From: Alkalihalobacillus trypoxylicola
GTDB taxonomy: Bacteria > Bacillota > Bacilli > Bacillales > Bacillaceae_D
Length of the DNA stretch: 64,000 nucleotides
Direction: 5' to 3'
Assembly (NCBI RefSeq): GCF_001590785.1
Contig: NZ_LTAO01000012.1
Location: forward strand, 620,901-684,900
Position 1 is the first letter of the stretch. Each line of letters opens with the position of its first letter. The position numbers and the translations under genes were made by a program. Below the pieces are notes generated by a model, which saw nothing but the letters and a program-made list of their open reading frames with translations, was not told the origin of the DNA and searched no databases. Positions 1-9,051 of the stretch are shown piece after piece.

Positions 1-360
1 GTTGTAGTGATTTTAGGTATCATTGCAGCCATTGCTGTCCCAAGTATCGGAATGATTATCGAAAATAGTAAAAAGGATGCCGCGGTTTCGAACGCCCAAC
101 AAATCCTCAATGCAGCTCAGCTTTATAAAGCAGGAACAAGTAGCGTAGATGGGGATCTTGGACACGATCAGCTAAAAGAGTATTTAGAAGGTGATGGAAT
201 AATTAATCCGTGGGACGCTAGTACTCCAATAACGGAATATTCCGTAACCTTAAATTCTAGTGGATCAAATGAAGTAGACATTACTTTTCCGGGGAAATGT
301 ACAATTAGCGGTACTTCCCAACAATTAACAAGTAAAGGTAGAGATGCTTGTGGTAGTTAG
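1..360 (+). CDS. Type IV pilin-like protein (5' partial)
   Basis: The reading frame is already open at the first base, so the leader peptide and prepilin cleavage site lie outside the window. What remains starts inside the hydrophobic N-terminal helix (VVVILGIIAAIAVPSI), the hallmark of type IV pilins and ComGC-like pseudopilins. A polar region with a central acidic stretch follows. Two cysteines near the C-terminus (CTISG and DACGS) could form the C-terminal disulfide loop common in major pilins. The next gene is a prepilin peptidase, which would process and N-methylate this protein before assembly at the membrane. Family assignment is firm; whether it is a major or minor pilin cannot be told. 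Confidence 0.85.
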   Translation, partial: VVVILGIIAAIAVPSIGMIIENSKKDAAVSNAQQILNAAQLYKAGTSSVDGDLGHDQLKEYLEGDGIINPWDASTPITEYSVTLNSSGSNEVDITFPGKCTISGTSQQLTSKGRDACGS

Positions 361-374
361 GTGTAAAAACGAAG

Positions 375-399
375 AAAGCCTATCTCAAGGATAGGCTTT
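375..399 (+). terminator. Hairpin between pilin and prepilin peptidase genes
   Basis: A perfect 10-bp stem (AAAGCCTATC with GATAGGCTTT) encloses a 5-nt loop 14 bases after the pilin stop. The U-tract is short, so it may be a partial terminator or an mRNA-stabilising hairpin that sets pilin above peptidase expression (inference). Confidence 0.55.
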
Positions 400-426
400 C
401 AATATCTAACATAGAGGGGTGAGTGA

Positions 427-1191
427 ATGGTAGAGTGGATTCTTTATAGCTATATTGCTTTAGTCGGTTTGTGCTTAGGTTCTTTTTATAATGTAGTTGG
501 ATTGAGACTACCGATAGGTACGCTTTGGGACAAAGCTCGCTCGTATACTCCGTGCTGTCAAAGAAAGCTCTCCACCAAAGAGTTAATTCCTCTATTTTCC
601 TATTTATTTTTACATGGAAAATGCCTTACATGTAAAACTCGAATATCTCCCATTTATCCCAGTATTGAATTCTTAACAGCGCTTTTATTTATATTTGCTT
701 TTTGGAAAATTGGGTTTCAAGTACAACTGATTGAAGCTTTTTTATTGATTTCTCTTTCATTAATTTTAATCGTTTCTGATATGCGCTATATGTTGATTCC
801 AAATAAACTTCTTTTATTTTTTACGGCTCTATTCATAGGATGGAAGCTTTTATTTGTTCCATTAGATATGTGGGGAGATTTTATATTAGGGGCTATGATA
901 GGATTTATCGTCTTGTTGGTTGTCGCGATTGTTAGTAAAGGTGGAATGGGTGGAGGAGATATAAAATTATTTGCATTGTTAGGTTTTGTTCTTGGCTATA
1001 AGCTAGTGATTTTAACCTTTATGCTTTCTTGCTTTTTAGGAGCACTCATTGGAGGTTGTTTAATGTTAATGGGAGTTGTTAAACGAAAGCAGCCTATTCC
1101 GTTTGCTCCTTTTATAGTAGTAGCAGCCTTAGTTAGTTATTTTTATGGAAATCAAATGATTGACTGGTATTTCGCCATTAGTAACTTATAG
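427..1191 (+). CDS. pilD: Prepilin peptidase (A24 family)
   Basis: Integral-membrane aspartic peptidase that cleaves and N-methylates prepilins. The protein (254 aa) has the family layout: an N-terminal loop with paired cysteines (PCC and CLTC) followed by SPIYPSIEF, then multiple membrane helices. The two catalytic aspartates are visible: D in VSDMRYMLIPN and D in GGGDIKLF. Start ATG has a GGGGTGAG Shine-Dalgarno. It sits just downstream of the pilin and upstream of pilM/N/O-like genes. In B. subtilis the equivalent gene beside spoIIB is comC, so it may also process competence pseudopilins. The first zinc-loop pair reads T-P-C-C instead of C-x-x-C, so one of the usual four cysteines is displaced. 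Confidence 0.93.
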   Translation: MVEWILYSYIALVGLCLGSFYNVVGLRLPIGTLWDKARSYTPCCQRKLSTKELIPLFSYLFLHGKCLTCKTRISPIYPSIEFLTALLFIFAFWKIGFQVQLIEAFLLISLSLILIVSDMRYMLIPNKLLLFFTALFIGWKLLFVPLDMWGDFILGAMIGFIVLLVVAIVSKGGMGGGDIKLFALLGFVLGYKLVILTFMLSCFLGALIGGCLMLMGVVKRKQPIPFAPFIVVAALVSYFYGNQMIDWYFAISNL

Positions 1192-1215
1192 AAAAAACAA
1201 ATCGGAGTGAGAGTG

Positions 1216-2157
1216 ATGAGTCTATTTTCTTTATCGGCAAAAAAGCGTCATTCCATCATATGGAAAGACCATGTTATTCGTTTCCTGGCAAGCAAAAGTC
1301 CTTCTCATGATCAAATTACAACGGCTAAAGAGGTTTTTTTACCTCCAGGGTTCATCCAAGATGGTCTTATTAAAAAAGAGGAGGAACTAATCGAATTCCT
1401 GATCCCGATATTCGAGGAATGGGGCTTGAAAAATGTGAATATACAAATGACGATTCCAGACAGTCAATTAATTATTCGTCAGCACCAAGTGAAAAAAGGT
1501 AAAAATAGAGAAGAAATACTCGGACAGCTTTATTTTGATTTAGGAGATTCCTTTTTGCTTCCTTGGAGTGATCCACTTTTTGATTTTCAAATCATAAAAA
1601 AAGGTGAGGTATTAGACGATATCTTAGTATTTGCCGTTCAAGAGAAGGTAGTTGAACAATATAAAAGTTTAGTAGAAAAATTATCTCTTTCTTTAAATGC
1701 CATTGATGTTCGTCCGCTTTGCTGTTATCGTCTTTTTTCTGAAAGATTATCGTTAGAAAAAAATAAAGAACAAGTATTAGTAATGGCGGATCAACAAACC
1801 TTAACATTTGCTGTATTTGAGAATAGCTTCCCGCTTTTTTATCGTTATTTGCCTTTGAATCCTATTGATAGCCAATATTTAACTGAAAATGATTCTAAGA
1901 ATTCATGGAAGGAACAAATCTTTCAAGAGCTTGAAAGAGTACTCCATTTTTATCGTTATAATGTCAAGGTTGGAAAAGGTCAATTTTCACACTTGTTACT
2001 TTGTGGTGACCATTCAAATAGTAAGGAAATTCAGACGTTCATAGCAGAACAAACAGACATACCTGTTATGACCTATAGTCACTCTATCGAGGATCAAACG
2101 ATGCACCATTTTTATGATTTATTTGGATTAATATTGAAAAAGAAGGTGCGTTCATGA
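1216..2157 (+). CDS. pilM: PilM-like pilus assembly ATPase-fold protein
   Basis: This 313-aa soluble protein resembles PilM, the actin-fold cytoplasmic component of the type IV pilus alignment subcomplex, which binds the short N-terminal tail of PilN. Support comes from the opening (AKKRHSIIWKDHVIRF), the overall length, and its position before PilN- and PilO-like genes. An upstream in-frame GTG exists at 1207, but GGAGTGA lies five bases before the ATG at 1216, so the ATG is preferred. It overlaps the next gene by four bases (ATGA), implying translational coupling. Sequence similarity to PilM is diffuse, so the call rests partly on context. Confidence 0.72.
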   Translation: MSLFSLSAKKRHSIIWKDHVIRFLASKSPSHDQITTAKEVFLPPGFIQDGLIKKEEELIEFLIPIFEEWGLKNVNIQMTIPDSQLIIRQHQVKKGKNREEILGQLYFDLGDSFLLPWSDPLFDFQIIKKGEVLDDILVFAVQEKVVEQYKSLVEKLSLSLNAIDVRPLCCYRLFSERLSLEKNKEQVLVMADQQTLTFAVFENSFPLFYRYLPLNPIDSQYLTENDSKNSWKEQIFQELERVLHFYRYNVKVGKGQFSHLLLCGDHSNSKEIQTFIAEQTDIPVMTYSHSIEDQTMHHFYDLFGLILKKKVRS

Positions 2158-2702
2158 ATGAGATTAATTTGCTTCCGGAAAAACGTAAACGTGATATCAC
2201 ACCTTTTGTTATTTTAATCTTTCTTTGCGGCTATCTTCTTCTAATACTCGTGTTAACAAATTGGCAAAGTAAAAAGGCTGAAGCAGAATACATAGAGAAT
2301 GAACAATTATTAAATGATGTGGTCTTGGAATCAGAGGACATTCACTCTTTAGATATTCAAGCATCAATTTCGATTGATCAAAACTGGGAGGTAATGACTA
2401 ACTATTTTGAACAGGAGCTTCCATATTTACCTGATTTGTTAGAGGAAGTAACGAATGCTCTTCCAAAGGGGGGGAATTTCCTTGAATTGAAATGGTCATC
2501 ACCAGCAGGACTCGAAATTTTCGCTAAATTCACGGAACGTTTAGATGTTATGAGCTTTCAATATCAATTGAATCAATTATCCATTACGAAAGTCGTATGG
2601 ATAGAAAGCCTTGAAAGAGACAATGGCGAAGAGAATTATAAAGCGATTATAACTCTCGAGTTAATGCCTGAGCATCTTCAAAAAATGGGTGAGAGTCGAT
2701 GA
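2154..2702 (+). CDS. pilN: PilN-like pilus assembly membrane protein
   Basis: A 182-aa bitopic membrane protein. It opens with MNEINLLPEKRK, the INLLP motif by which PilN proteins bind PilM, followed by one transmembrane helix at about residues 17-36 and an extracytoplasmic domain of the ferredoxin-like PilN type. It overlaps the pilM-like gene by four bases and the pilO-like gene by four bases, so the three are one translationally coupled unit. Expected role: link cytoplasmic PilM to PilO and the pilus machine across the membrane. Confidence 0.78.
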   Translation: MNEINLLPEKRKRDITPFVILIFLCGYLLLILVLTNWQSKKAEAEYIENEQLLNDVVLESEDIHSLDIQASISIDQNWEVMTNYFEQELPYLPDLLEEVTNALPKGGNFLELKWSSPAGLEIFAKFTERLDVMSFQYQLNQLSITKVVWIESLERDNGEENYKAIITLELMPEHLQKMGESR

Positions 2703-3379
2703 AAATTTATTGGTCAAAAAAAAGAATCATCTATTTACTATTTTTTTTCAGCCTCCTTGTCTTATTTCATTTTTTTGTTTATCAAACGAGCGTGTCATCT
2801 AAAAGAGAACAGGTCAAGATATTAGCCGAGCAAATTTCTGTTGAGAAAGAAGCTATTGCGGTTATATCGAAAGAATTAGAGAATATGGAAGGTGAAAAAG
2901 CTCATAATCTTCAAGAAATGGCCAATAGAATTCCGGTGCAGCCTGAGCAAGAACATTTATCGATGGAGATTAATGAGTTAATGGAGTTATTGGATGTCGA
3001 CATTTCCTCCGTTGTATTGCAAAGTAATGAGCTCAATTTTAATGCGGGGTTTTCTACTGAATTAAATAGTGACAATGGAGAAAATGATGAAACTATTTCA
3101 ACTAGTTTAGAGGGCCTTCAATCGTATCAGCTCGAAATGACCGTTTTTTTACCAGATTATCAAAATTTTATCGATTTAATAGAGGGAATACAGCGTTTAG
3201 AAAGAATAACTAGCATAGAGAATATTACGTTAGAATCTATTGAAAGTGCAAATGATTCTTTGAAATGCACATTACTGCTTTCAACGTATTATTATCCCGC
3301 TGCAGAGCTAGTGTATCCTCATAACACGGAACAGAATTACCCTTTTTTAGAGGGAGCTCATTCAAGTAATCCTTTTTAA
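2699..3379 (+). CDS. pilO: PilO-like pilus assembly membrane protein
   Basis: A 226-aa protein with a short basic N-terminus, one transmembrane helix (about residues 8-27), a coiled-coil segment (about 35-75, rich in E, K, Q and A) and a C-terminal globular domain. This matches PilO, which heterodimerises with PilN. The ATG overlaps the stop of the pilN-like gene. Primary-sequence conservation in this family is low, so topology and gene order carry most of the weight. Confidence 0.68.
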   Translation: MKIYWSKKRIIYLLFFFSLLVLFHFFVYQTSVSSKREQVKILAEQISVEKEAIAVISKELENMEGEKAHNLQEMANRIPVQPEQEHLSMEINELMELLDVDISSVVLQSNELNFNAGFSTELNSDNGENDETISTSLEGLQSYQLEMTVFLPDYQNFIDLIEGIQRLERITSIENITLESIESANDSLKCTLLLSTYYYPAAELVYPHNTEQNYPFLEGAHSSNPF

Positions 3380-3513
3380 GCATTGGTTAAATTTAAATGA
3401 ATCCTCTTTCAAAAATAAAATTATTTTTGAATTTTTCACAAATCTAGTTCTATCAAAAGTATAAGTTTAATAGAATAGAATTATAACAATGACGTGAATG
3501 GGGTGTACTTTTC

Positions 3514-4809
3514 ATGGCAGGTGAAGATAAGAAGAGGACCATTTCAATTAAATTAAATCAGGATAGCCAATTGGGTAACAATGGAGAAAAGAAACAGATA
3601 AAAAAGAAAGAAAATCATGACTATACTTCTATAGAAGATAGAATAGAAGTTCAACCTGTTCAATCAAAAAGGATTATATCAAGTCCTGGAATAAAAAGAG
3701 TAGATGAACCTGTGAATAGCAAAGAGCATGGAATTTATATTGTTAAAAAAGAGGAAAGTAAGTCAACCGCATTACCTGAAGAAAAAGATTCAGCTTTGCA
3801 TTCTTTGAATGATAAACCTTTATCAGATATAAAGGTAGAAAAGCAAACGTTTCAAGAGGTTAACAAGAAAGAGCAAAGCCAAGATATTCAGCCACCCCTT
3901 CCAGAGAAGATTATTTCCTTTGAGCAGAGGCTGCAGGAAAGAAAGAAAAATGAAGAACCATTTTGTGATGATGGAAACAGAGAGCATGCACCAAGTCTAC
4001 CTTACAAAAGAAAAAAGAAAAAAAATCGGGATATAAATAAAGTACCCTTAATGGCAATCATTGCCGTATTTTCAGCGATAATTGTTGGAATAAGCTTTGG
4101 TGTTGTTGTAAAAATGATGTTTACTGGTGATTCTCATGCTGCAATAGATGTTTCGGAGCCGGAGCTTGTCAGCTCAGAAAGCCAAGAAGTAATGGCACCA
4201 ATTTCTACCGAACCGACCTGGCCGATTTTTCAACTGGAAGTTGTACAAGCTGGAGCGTTTCATTCCTTAGAGAAGGGGGATGAAATGGCTAATCAAATAA
4301 CGGAAGAAGGTTTTCCAGCTGTCCTAATTCCTCACTCTGACCAATTCTTTTTATTGATTGGAAGCTCTAGTGAACGAGAAAATGCTGATACTTTAAGTGG
4401 GATTTTCTCTGAACATCATATTGATACGTATGTAAAAAGCTTTCAAGTAGGAGGGAATCATTCGTCATTATCAGAAGAGAGTCTCGGATGGTTTCAAGAG
4501 GCAGGGAAGCTTCTCCAAAAAATAGCCATACTATCTTCAACAGGATTGGTTGAGAATGTTGATTTACCTGAAACTAATTTGGAAGAGATAAAATCAAGTG
4601 CAGAAATCCTTTCAGAGAATCGTGATTCTGCATTCGAAAATTTGCCAGAAGAACAAGTAGAGCAAGCTCTTCAATTAGCTGACCAAATTCAAATGGCTTT
4701 AGTGGAATTCAGTAGCTATCAAGATAATAATGAGCACGTTCATTTATGGAATGTTCAGCAGACTCTTTTAACGATTTTAAAGCAGTATCAAGCTATTACT
4801 CTCGAGTAA
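3514..4809 (+). CDS. spoIIB: Stage II sporulation protein B-like SPOR-domain protein
   Basis: A 431-aa bitopic protein. A long charged cytoplasmic region rich in K and E (residues 1-175) precedes one transmembrane helix (about 181-206, VPLMAIIAVFSAIIVGISF). The extracytoplasmic part starts with a SPOR-type domain (about 240-315, FQLEVVQAGAF to YVKSF), expected to bind denuded septal peptidoglycan. SpoIIB helps engulfment begin by promoting septal peptidoglycan thinning. Position directly before maf-radC-mreB is exactly that of spoIIB in B. subtilis. The protein is about 100 residues longer than the B. subtilis one, mostly in the cytoplasmic tail. GGGGTG precedes the ATG by eight bases. Confidence 0.85.
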   Translation: MAGEDKKRTISIKLNQDSQLGNNGEKKQIKKKENHDYTSIEDRIEVQPVQSKRIISSPGIKRVDEPVNSKEHGIYIVKKEESKSTALPEEKDSALHSLNDKPLSDIKVEKQTFQEVNKKEQSQDIQPPLPEKIISFEQRLQERKKNEEPFCDDGNREHAPSLPYKRKKKKNRDINKVPLMAIIAVFSAIIVGISFGVVVKMMFTGDSHAAIDVSEPELVSSESQEVMAPISTEPTWPIFQLEVVQAGAFHSLEKGDEMANQITEEGFPAVLIPHSDQFFLLIGSSSERENADTLSGIFSEHHIDTYVKSFQVGGNHSSLSEESLGWFQEAGKLLQKIAILSSTGLVENVDLPETNLEEIKSSAEILSENRDSAFENLPEEQVEQALQLADQIQMALVEFSSYQDNNEHVHLWNVQQTLLTILKQYQAITLE

Positions 4810-4918
4810 CAACAAATGATCAAATATTCTGATTTTAATTGTTAATTACGATTACATTTGGTATTATGAAGATAACCTTGTACAATAAGAGAAAATTCTT
4901 ATTAGTGAGGTGCCCTTC

Positions 4919-5494
4919 ATGATACCTTTTATTTTGGCCTCAAGTTCCCCTAGACGTAAACAATTATTAGAGCAAATGAGAGTCTCCTTCGAAACCTTAG
5001 TTAGCGATGTAGAAGAAGAGCTAGCACGCCCATTACCACCTGATGAATTAGTCCTTGAATTAGCCAGTCAAAAAGCAACAGCCGTTTTAAATAAAAGGCC
5101 GGATTCTATTGTTCTTGGAGCCGATACCATCGTTTCCTATGAGCAAGAAGTTTTAGGAAAGCCTCGAAATAAAAAAGAAGCTATCCAAATGCTTAAGTTG
5201 TTGTCGGGTCAGTCGCACGATGTTTTTACAGGTGTCTCTATACGATCTAAACATAAACAAATCACTTTTTTTCAAAAAACCACTGTTACTTTTTATCCAC
5301 TAACTGATGATGAAATTGAGAATTACGTAAAAAGCGGAGAACCCTTTGATAAAGCGGGGTCCTATGCCATCCAAGGTCTAGGTGCTTATTTCGTCAAGGA
5401 AATAAGAGGAGATTATTTTACTATTGTTGGTCTTCCAGTTGCAAAAACGATAAGAGCATTAGCCGAATTTCAAGTTTATCCGAAACAGCATTAA
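4919..5494 (+). CDS. maf: Maf-family nucleoside triphosphate pyrophosphatase
   Basis: Maf proteins hydrolyse non-canonical or surplus NTPs (dTTP/UTP type) to the monophosphate and have been linked to septum inhibition in B. subtilis. The 191-aa protein begins with the signature ILASSSPRRKQLL and carries VLGADTIV, LGKP, HDVFTGV and DKAGSYAIQGLGA, covering the whole nucleotide-binding cleft. A GTG nine bases upstream is in frame, but AGTGAGGTG is positioned for the ATG at 4919. It lies between spoIIB and radC, as in B. subtilis. Confidence 0.95.
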   Translation: MIPFILASSSPRRKQLLEQMRVSFETLVSDVEEELARPLPPDELVLELASQKATAVLNKRPDSIVLGADTIVSYEQEVLGKPRNKKEAIQMLKLLSGQSHDVFTGVSIRSKHKQITFFQKTTVTFYPLTDDEIENYVKSGEPFDKAGSYAIQGLGAYFVKEIRGDYFTIVGLPVAKTIRALAEFQVYPKQH

Positions 5495-5523
5495 ATTAAA
5501 TGATGGGTAGGTGTTAATAAGAG

Positions 5524-6216
5524 TTGAAGCATCAGCCATTCCTCATTCGAGATGTCCCCGTAAACGAACGTCCCCGAGAACGTATGCTTAAGGACGGAGT
5601 TCGAGCATTATCCAACCAAGAAGTATTAGCCATCCTTTTAAGAACCGGAACAAAAAACGAATCAGTTCTTCAGATTGCCCATCAACTGCTAAAGGCTTTT
5701 GATGGTTTAACGCTTTTGAAGGATGCAACAATAGAAGAGCTCTGTCATTTAAAAGGGATCGGAATTGCCAAAGCTGTCGAATTAAGTGCGGCCGTTGAGC
5801 TCGGAAGAAGAATTCATAACATGATGCCACAAGAGCGCTATGTGATTCGTTCTCCTGAAGATGTCTCAAATTATGTTATGGAAGATTTACGCTTTCTAAA
5901 GCAAGAGCATTTTATCGCTCTCTACCTTAATACGAAGAACCAAGTGATACACAGGCAAACCTTATTTATCGGTAGCTTAAACGCAAGCATTGTTCATCCG
6001 AGAGAAGTTTTTAAAGAGGCTTTAAAAAGATCGAGCGCTTCGATTATATGTCTTCATAACCATCCATCAGGGGATCCTACTCCAAGCAGAGAAGATATTG
6101 AAGTAACGGTTCGTCTTAGTCAAGCTGGACAGTTGTTAGGCATTGAGCTGCTAGACCACGTTATTATAGGTGATAGACAATACATTAGTTTAAAAGAACA
6201 AGGGCATATTAAATAA
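5524..6216 (+). CDS. radC: RadC-family JAB/MPN-domain protein
   Basis: A 230-aa protein with an N-terminal helix-hairpin-helix region (about residues 25-85, LKGIGIAKA) and a C-terminal JAB1/MPN metalloprotease-like domain with the zinc-binding HNHPSGDPTPSREDIEVT motif. The biochemical role of RadC remains unsettled despite its historical DNA-repair name. The start is TTG (MKHQPFLIRD) behind TAGGTG; no better start is nearby. It is a member of the maf-radC-mreB series and precedes the mreB promoter region. Confidence 0.93.
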   Translation: MKHQPFLIRDVPVNERPRERMLKDGVRALSNQEVLAILLRTGTKNESVLQIAHQLLKAFDGLTLLKDATIEELCHLKGIGIAKAVELSAAVELGRRIHNMMPQERYVIRSPEDVSNYVMEDLRFLKQEHFIALYLNTKNQVIHRQTLFIGSLNASIVHPREVFKEALKRSSASIICLHNHPSGDPTPSREDIEVTVRLSQAGQLLGIELLDHVIIGDRQYISLKEQGHIK

Positions 6217-6327
6217 AGGATATCGTTGGAAGACAAGCTGGCTATGAAAAGAGTCATGATTTTCACATGTAAATACATGAAATCGTGTAAAATGATTTTT
6301 GGGGAACTTAAGGCTATTTTTTTCTAA

Positions 6328-6352
6328 GTTTATTCGATATAATAAAGGGTAT
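6328..6352 (+). promoter_or_regulatory. Candidate overlapping sigma-A and sigma-B-like promoter before mreB
   Basis: A TATAAT at 6338-6343 offers a sigma-A -10 element, with only a weak -35 (TATTTT at 6315-6320). The same stretch also reads GTTTAT-N13-GGGTAT (6328-6333 and 6347-6352), one mismatch from the sigma-B consensus. Either or both may drive mreB; the sigma-B reading is a hypothesis. Confidence 0.4.
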
Positions 6353-6385
6353 GATTTCGGATCATTTGAAGGGAGATACATATAG

Positions 6386-7426
6386 ATGTTTGGTGGTTTT
6401 GCTAAAGATATAGGAATTGATTTGGGGACGGCGAATACGCTTGTCTATGTAAAAGGTAAAGGAATCGTGGTGCGTGAACCATCTGTCGTGGCACTACGTA
6501 CAGATACAGGATCTATAGAAGCGGTTGGAAATGATGCAAAAAATATGATTGGGCGAACACCTGGAAATATTGTAGCGGTTAGACCCATGAAAGATGGTGT
6601 CATTGCAGATTTTGATACGACGGCAACGATGCTTAAATATTTTATTCGACAAGCAGCCAAAAGCCGTTCGCTTTTTTCGCGAAGACCGAACGTAATGGTT
6701 TGTGTTCCAACAGGAATTACAGCTGTCGAAAAAAGAGCAGTAGAGGATGCAACAAAACAAGCAGGAGCTAAAGAGGCCTATACTCTTGAAGAGCCTTTTG
6801 CAGCTGCAATCGGAGCTGAGCTACCGGTTTGGGAGCCTACTGGTAGTATGGTAGTAGATATTGGTGGAGGTACAACCGAGGTCGCTATTATCTCATTAGG
6901 TGGAATTGTAACGAGTCAATCGATTCGTGTAGCTGGTGACGAAATGGATGAGGCCATCATTCAATATGTTAAAAGAAAATACAATTTGATGATTGGTGAA
7001 CGAACAGCCGAAACGTTAAAGCTTGAAATTGGTTCTGCTGGTGCACCGGATGGTGTCGATGATATGGATATTCGTGGTCGAGATTTGCTAACAGGTTTAC
7101 CTAAAACCATTTCAGTTACAGCAGATGAGATTGCAGGTGCATTATCGGATACGGTAACGACAATCATCGAAGCAGTTAAAAATACGTTAGAGCAATCACC
7201 CCCAGAATTAGCAGCGGACATTATGGATAGAGGTATCGTGTTAACTGGTGGTGGAGCATATTTACGAAACTTAGATCAAGTCTTGAGTGATGAAACAAAT
7301 ATGCCTGTTATAGTGGCAGAAAACCCATTGGATTGTGTGGCAATTGGGACAGGTAAAGCATTAGAGAATTTACATCTCTTCCGTTCAAAAGCCGGTATTA
7401 CTTCACGATCTGAAAGAAAATCATAA
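6386..7426 (+). CDS. mreB: Rod-shape-determining actin homologue MreB
   Basis: Bacterial actin that forms membrane-bound filaments guiding the elongation machinery. The 346-aa protein opens with [22 protein letters not shown] (phosphate-1 loop), followed by [14 protein letters not shown] (phosphate-2) and [13 protein letters not shown] (adenosine motif), the full set of actin-fold nucleotide motifs. The short amphipathic N-terminus (FGGFAKD) could serve membrane binding. It starts the mreB-mreC-mreD-minC-minD run with 15 bases before mreC. Confidence 0.98.
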   Translation: MFGGFAKDIGIDLGTANTLVYVKGKGIVVREPSVVALRTDTGSIEAVGNDAKNMIGRTPGNIVAVRPMKDGVIADFDTTATMLKYFIRQAAKSRSLFSRRPNVMVCVPTGITAVEKRAVEDATKQAGAKEAYTLEEPFAAAIGAELPVWEPTGSMVVDIGGGTTEVAIISLGGIVTSQSIRVAGDEMDEAIIQYVKRKYNLMIGERTAETLKLEIGSAGAPDGVDDMDIRGRDLLTGLPKTISVTADEIAGALSDTVTTIIEAVKNTLEQSPPELAADIMDRGIVLTGGGAYLRNLDQVLSDETNMPVIVAENPLDCVAIGTGKALENLHLFRSKAGITSRSERKS

Positions 7427-7441
7427 GTAGGTGTATTTTAA

Positions 7442-8314
7442 ATGCCCTCCTTTTTCTCCAATAAAAAGTTAATTGTACTATTAGTATGTATTATTATATT
7501 GGTGGCTTTGATCGGCTATAGCTTAAATGATAGAGAACGAATAAGTGGCCCAGAGCAATTTATGCGTGACACAGTTGGGTGGGTTCAATCTATTTTCTCA
7601 AAGCCTGCTCATGCTGTAGCGGGCTTCTTTGAGAATGCCGCTGATATAAAAAATATTTACGAAGAAAACCAAGTCTTAAAATCTAGGTTAGAGGAATATG
7701 CTAAAATCACGGTGGAACGTAATTTGCTTGAAAATGAAAACGAAACGTTAAGAAATATGATTGATTTAGAAGAAAGCTTGCATGATTACTTGCTTCGTCC
7801 AGCAGTTGTCATTCATCGTTATCCAGATAGATGGCAGGAGCATATAGGATTAAACCGTGGAGAGCAACATGATGTTTATCGCGACATGGCGGTTATTGAT
7901 TCAAATGGAGGATTAATTGGTAAAGTTAAAAGAGTAGGAAAGTTTAGTTCTTATGTTCAACTATTAACGGACGATGATCCTACTAATCGAGTGTCTGCAA
8001 GAATTTTATCTGACGACCCTGAAACAGGGTTTATTGAAAGCTATGATGAAGATTTAGGTTTAATCATTATGAGAAAAATAGATATTGATGCAGAAATAGA
8101 ATTAGATACAATGGTTGCAACTTCTGGTCTTGGGGATGTTTATCCAGCTGGGCTAGAAATTGGTAAAGTCGTTGGGGCAGAGCCAGATGAGTATGGCCTT
8201 ACACAAAATGTATTTATAGAACCGACTGCTGATTTCTCCGCCTTAGATTATGTTTATATTGTAGAGAGAACGTCTGCTACATTAGAGCAAGGTTTATTAG
8301 AGGAGGACGACTGA
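7442..8314 (+). CDS. mreC: Rod-shape-determining protein MreC
   Basis: Bitopic protein that links MreB filaments to the extracytoplasmic cell-wall synthases. The 290-aa sequence shows one N-terminal membrane helix (about residues 9-26), a coiled coil (about 65-105, YEENQVLKSRLEEY) and the C-terminal beta-barrel pair with GLIGKVKRVG and the ending TSGLGDVYPAGLEIGKV. AGGTG lies eight bases before the ATG. Its stop overlaps the mreD start by one base. Confidence 0.96.
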   Translation: MPSFFSNKKLIVLLVCIIILVALIGYSLNDRERISGPEQFMRDTVGWVQSIFSKPAHAVAGFFENAADIKNIYEENQVLKSRLEEYAKITVERNLLENENETLRNMIDLEESLHDYLLRPAVVIHRYPDRWQEHIGLNRGEQHDVYRDMAVIDSNGGLIGKVKRVGKFSSYVQLLTDDDPTNRVSARILSDDPETGFIESYDEDLGLIIMRKIDIDAEIELDTMVATSGLGDVYPAGLEIGKVVGAEPDEYGLTQNVFIEPTADFSALDYVYIVERTSATLEQGLLEEDD

Positions 8315-8835
8315 TGAGCAGAGCCTACCTCTCTTTACTTTTATTTGGCTTTTTTGTGATAGAGGGGACGATATTCCAATACATTACTCATTCTATTGAA
8401 AATGAGTATATGGTCGTTGCCCGTTTTGTAGTCGTCTTGCTTGTTTTTATTGGAACCTTTATGGGACGTTCTGCTAGTATTTTTTATGGTATCAGTTTCG
8501 GATTATTATACGATGTTGTTTATTCAGATTTGCTAGGAGTCTATTTATTTGGTTTTGGTTTGATTGGTTATTTGTTTTCAATGCCTTATAAAAGAATTCA
8601 GGATAGCTTAATCTACCCAATCTTACTTTCGGTTGGAGCCGTTTTATTTATAGAATTTTATCAGTATGGGCTATTTTTACTTATTGACTATACAAGTATG
8701 CCTATTAATCAATTCTTAAATGAACGATTATGGCCAACGTTAGTAGGAAATGTTTGCTTCGCCATTTTATTAATTTATCCAGCAAAAAGATTGATTACAT
8801 ATGTACTTCAACAATCTAAGTTAAGAGAACGATAA
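8314..8835 (+). CDS. mreD: Rod-shape-determining membrane protein MreD
   Basis: Polytopic membrane partner of MreC in the elongation complex. The 173-aa protein has about five or six hydrophobic helices and the family pattern GISFGLLYDVVYSDLLGVYLFGF (residues 65-87, shown here across two motifs). Its ATG shares one base with the mreC stop, a strong sign of coupling. AGAGGAGG lies before the start. Confidence 0.93.
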   Translation: MSRAYLSLLLFGFFVIEGTIFQYITHSIENEYMVVARFVVVLLVFIGTFMGRSASIFYGISFGLLYDVVYSDLLGVYLFGFGLIGYLFSMPYKRIQDSLIYPILLSVGAVLFIEFYQYGLFLLIDYTSMPINQFLNERLWPTLVGNVCFAILLIYPAKRLITYVLQQSKLRER

Positions 8836-9051
8836 TTAAAGGTTACATGAGCAGGAAAAAGTAGTCTGGTCGCGAGTATTTGTATCACTCCCTATTCCAA
8901 GTCCATTCTGATTTATGTGAAATAGTTGAATTTTCTCTTTTACGAGCAGGGTTTTTGTAAGGGAATGTTGAATTAAATTAGTTAAGATTATGCTATGAGT
9001 CATTTTTGTATGGATCACGGAGAAGGGGCGTGTATGTCTGAGGTGAGTGTA

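Noticed and set aside
1592-1807. 71-codon minus-strand frame inside the PilM-like gene
   Set aside because: It is antisense to a coupled three-gene unit and has no ribosome binding site; a shadow frame.
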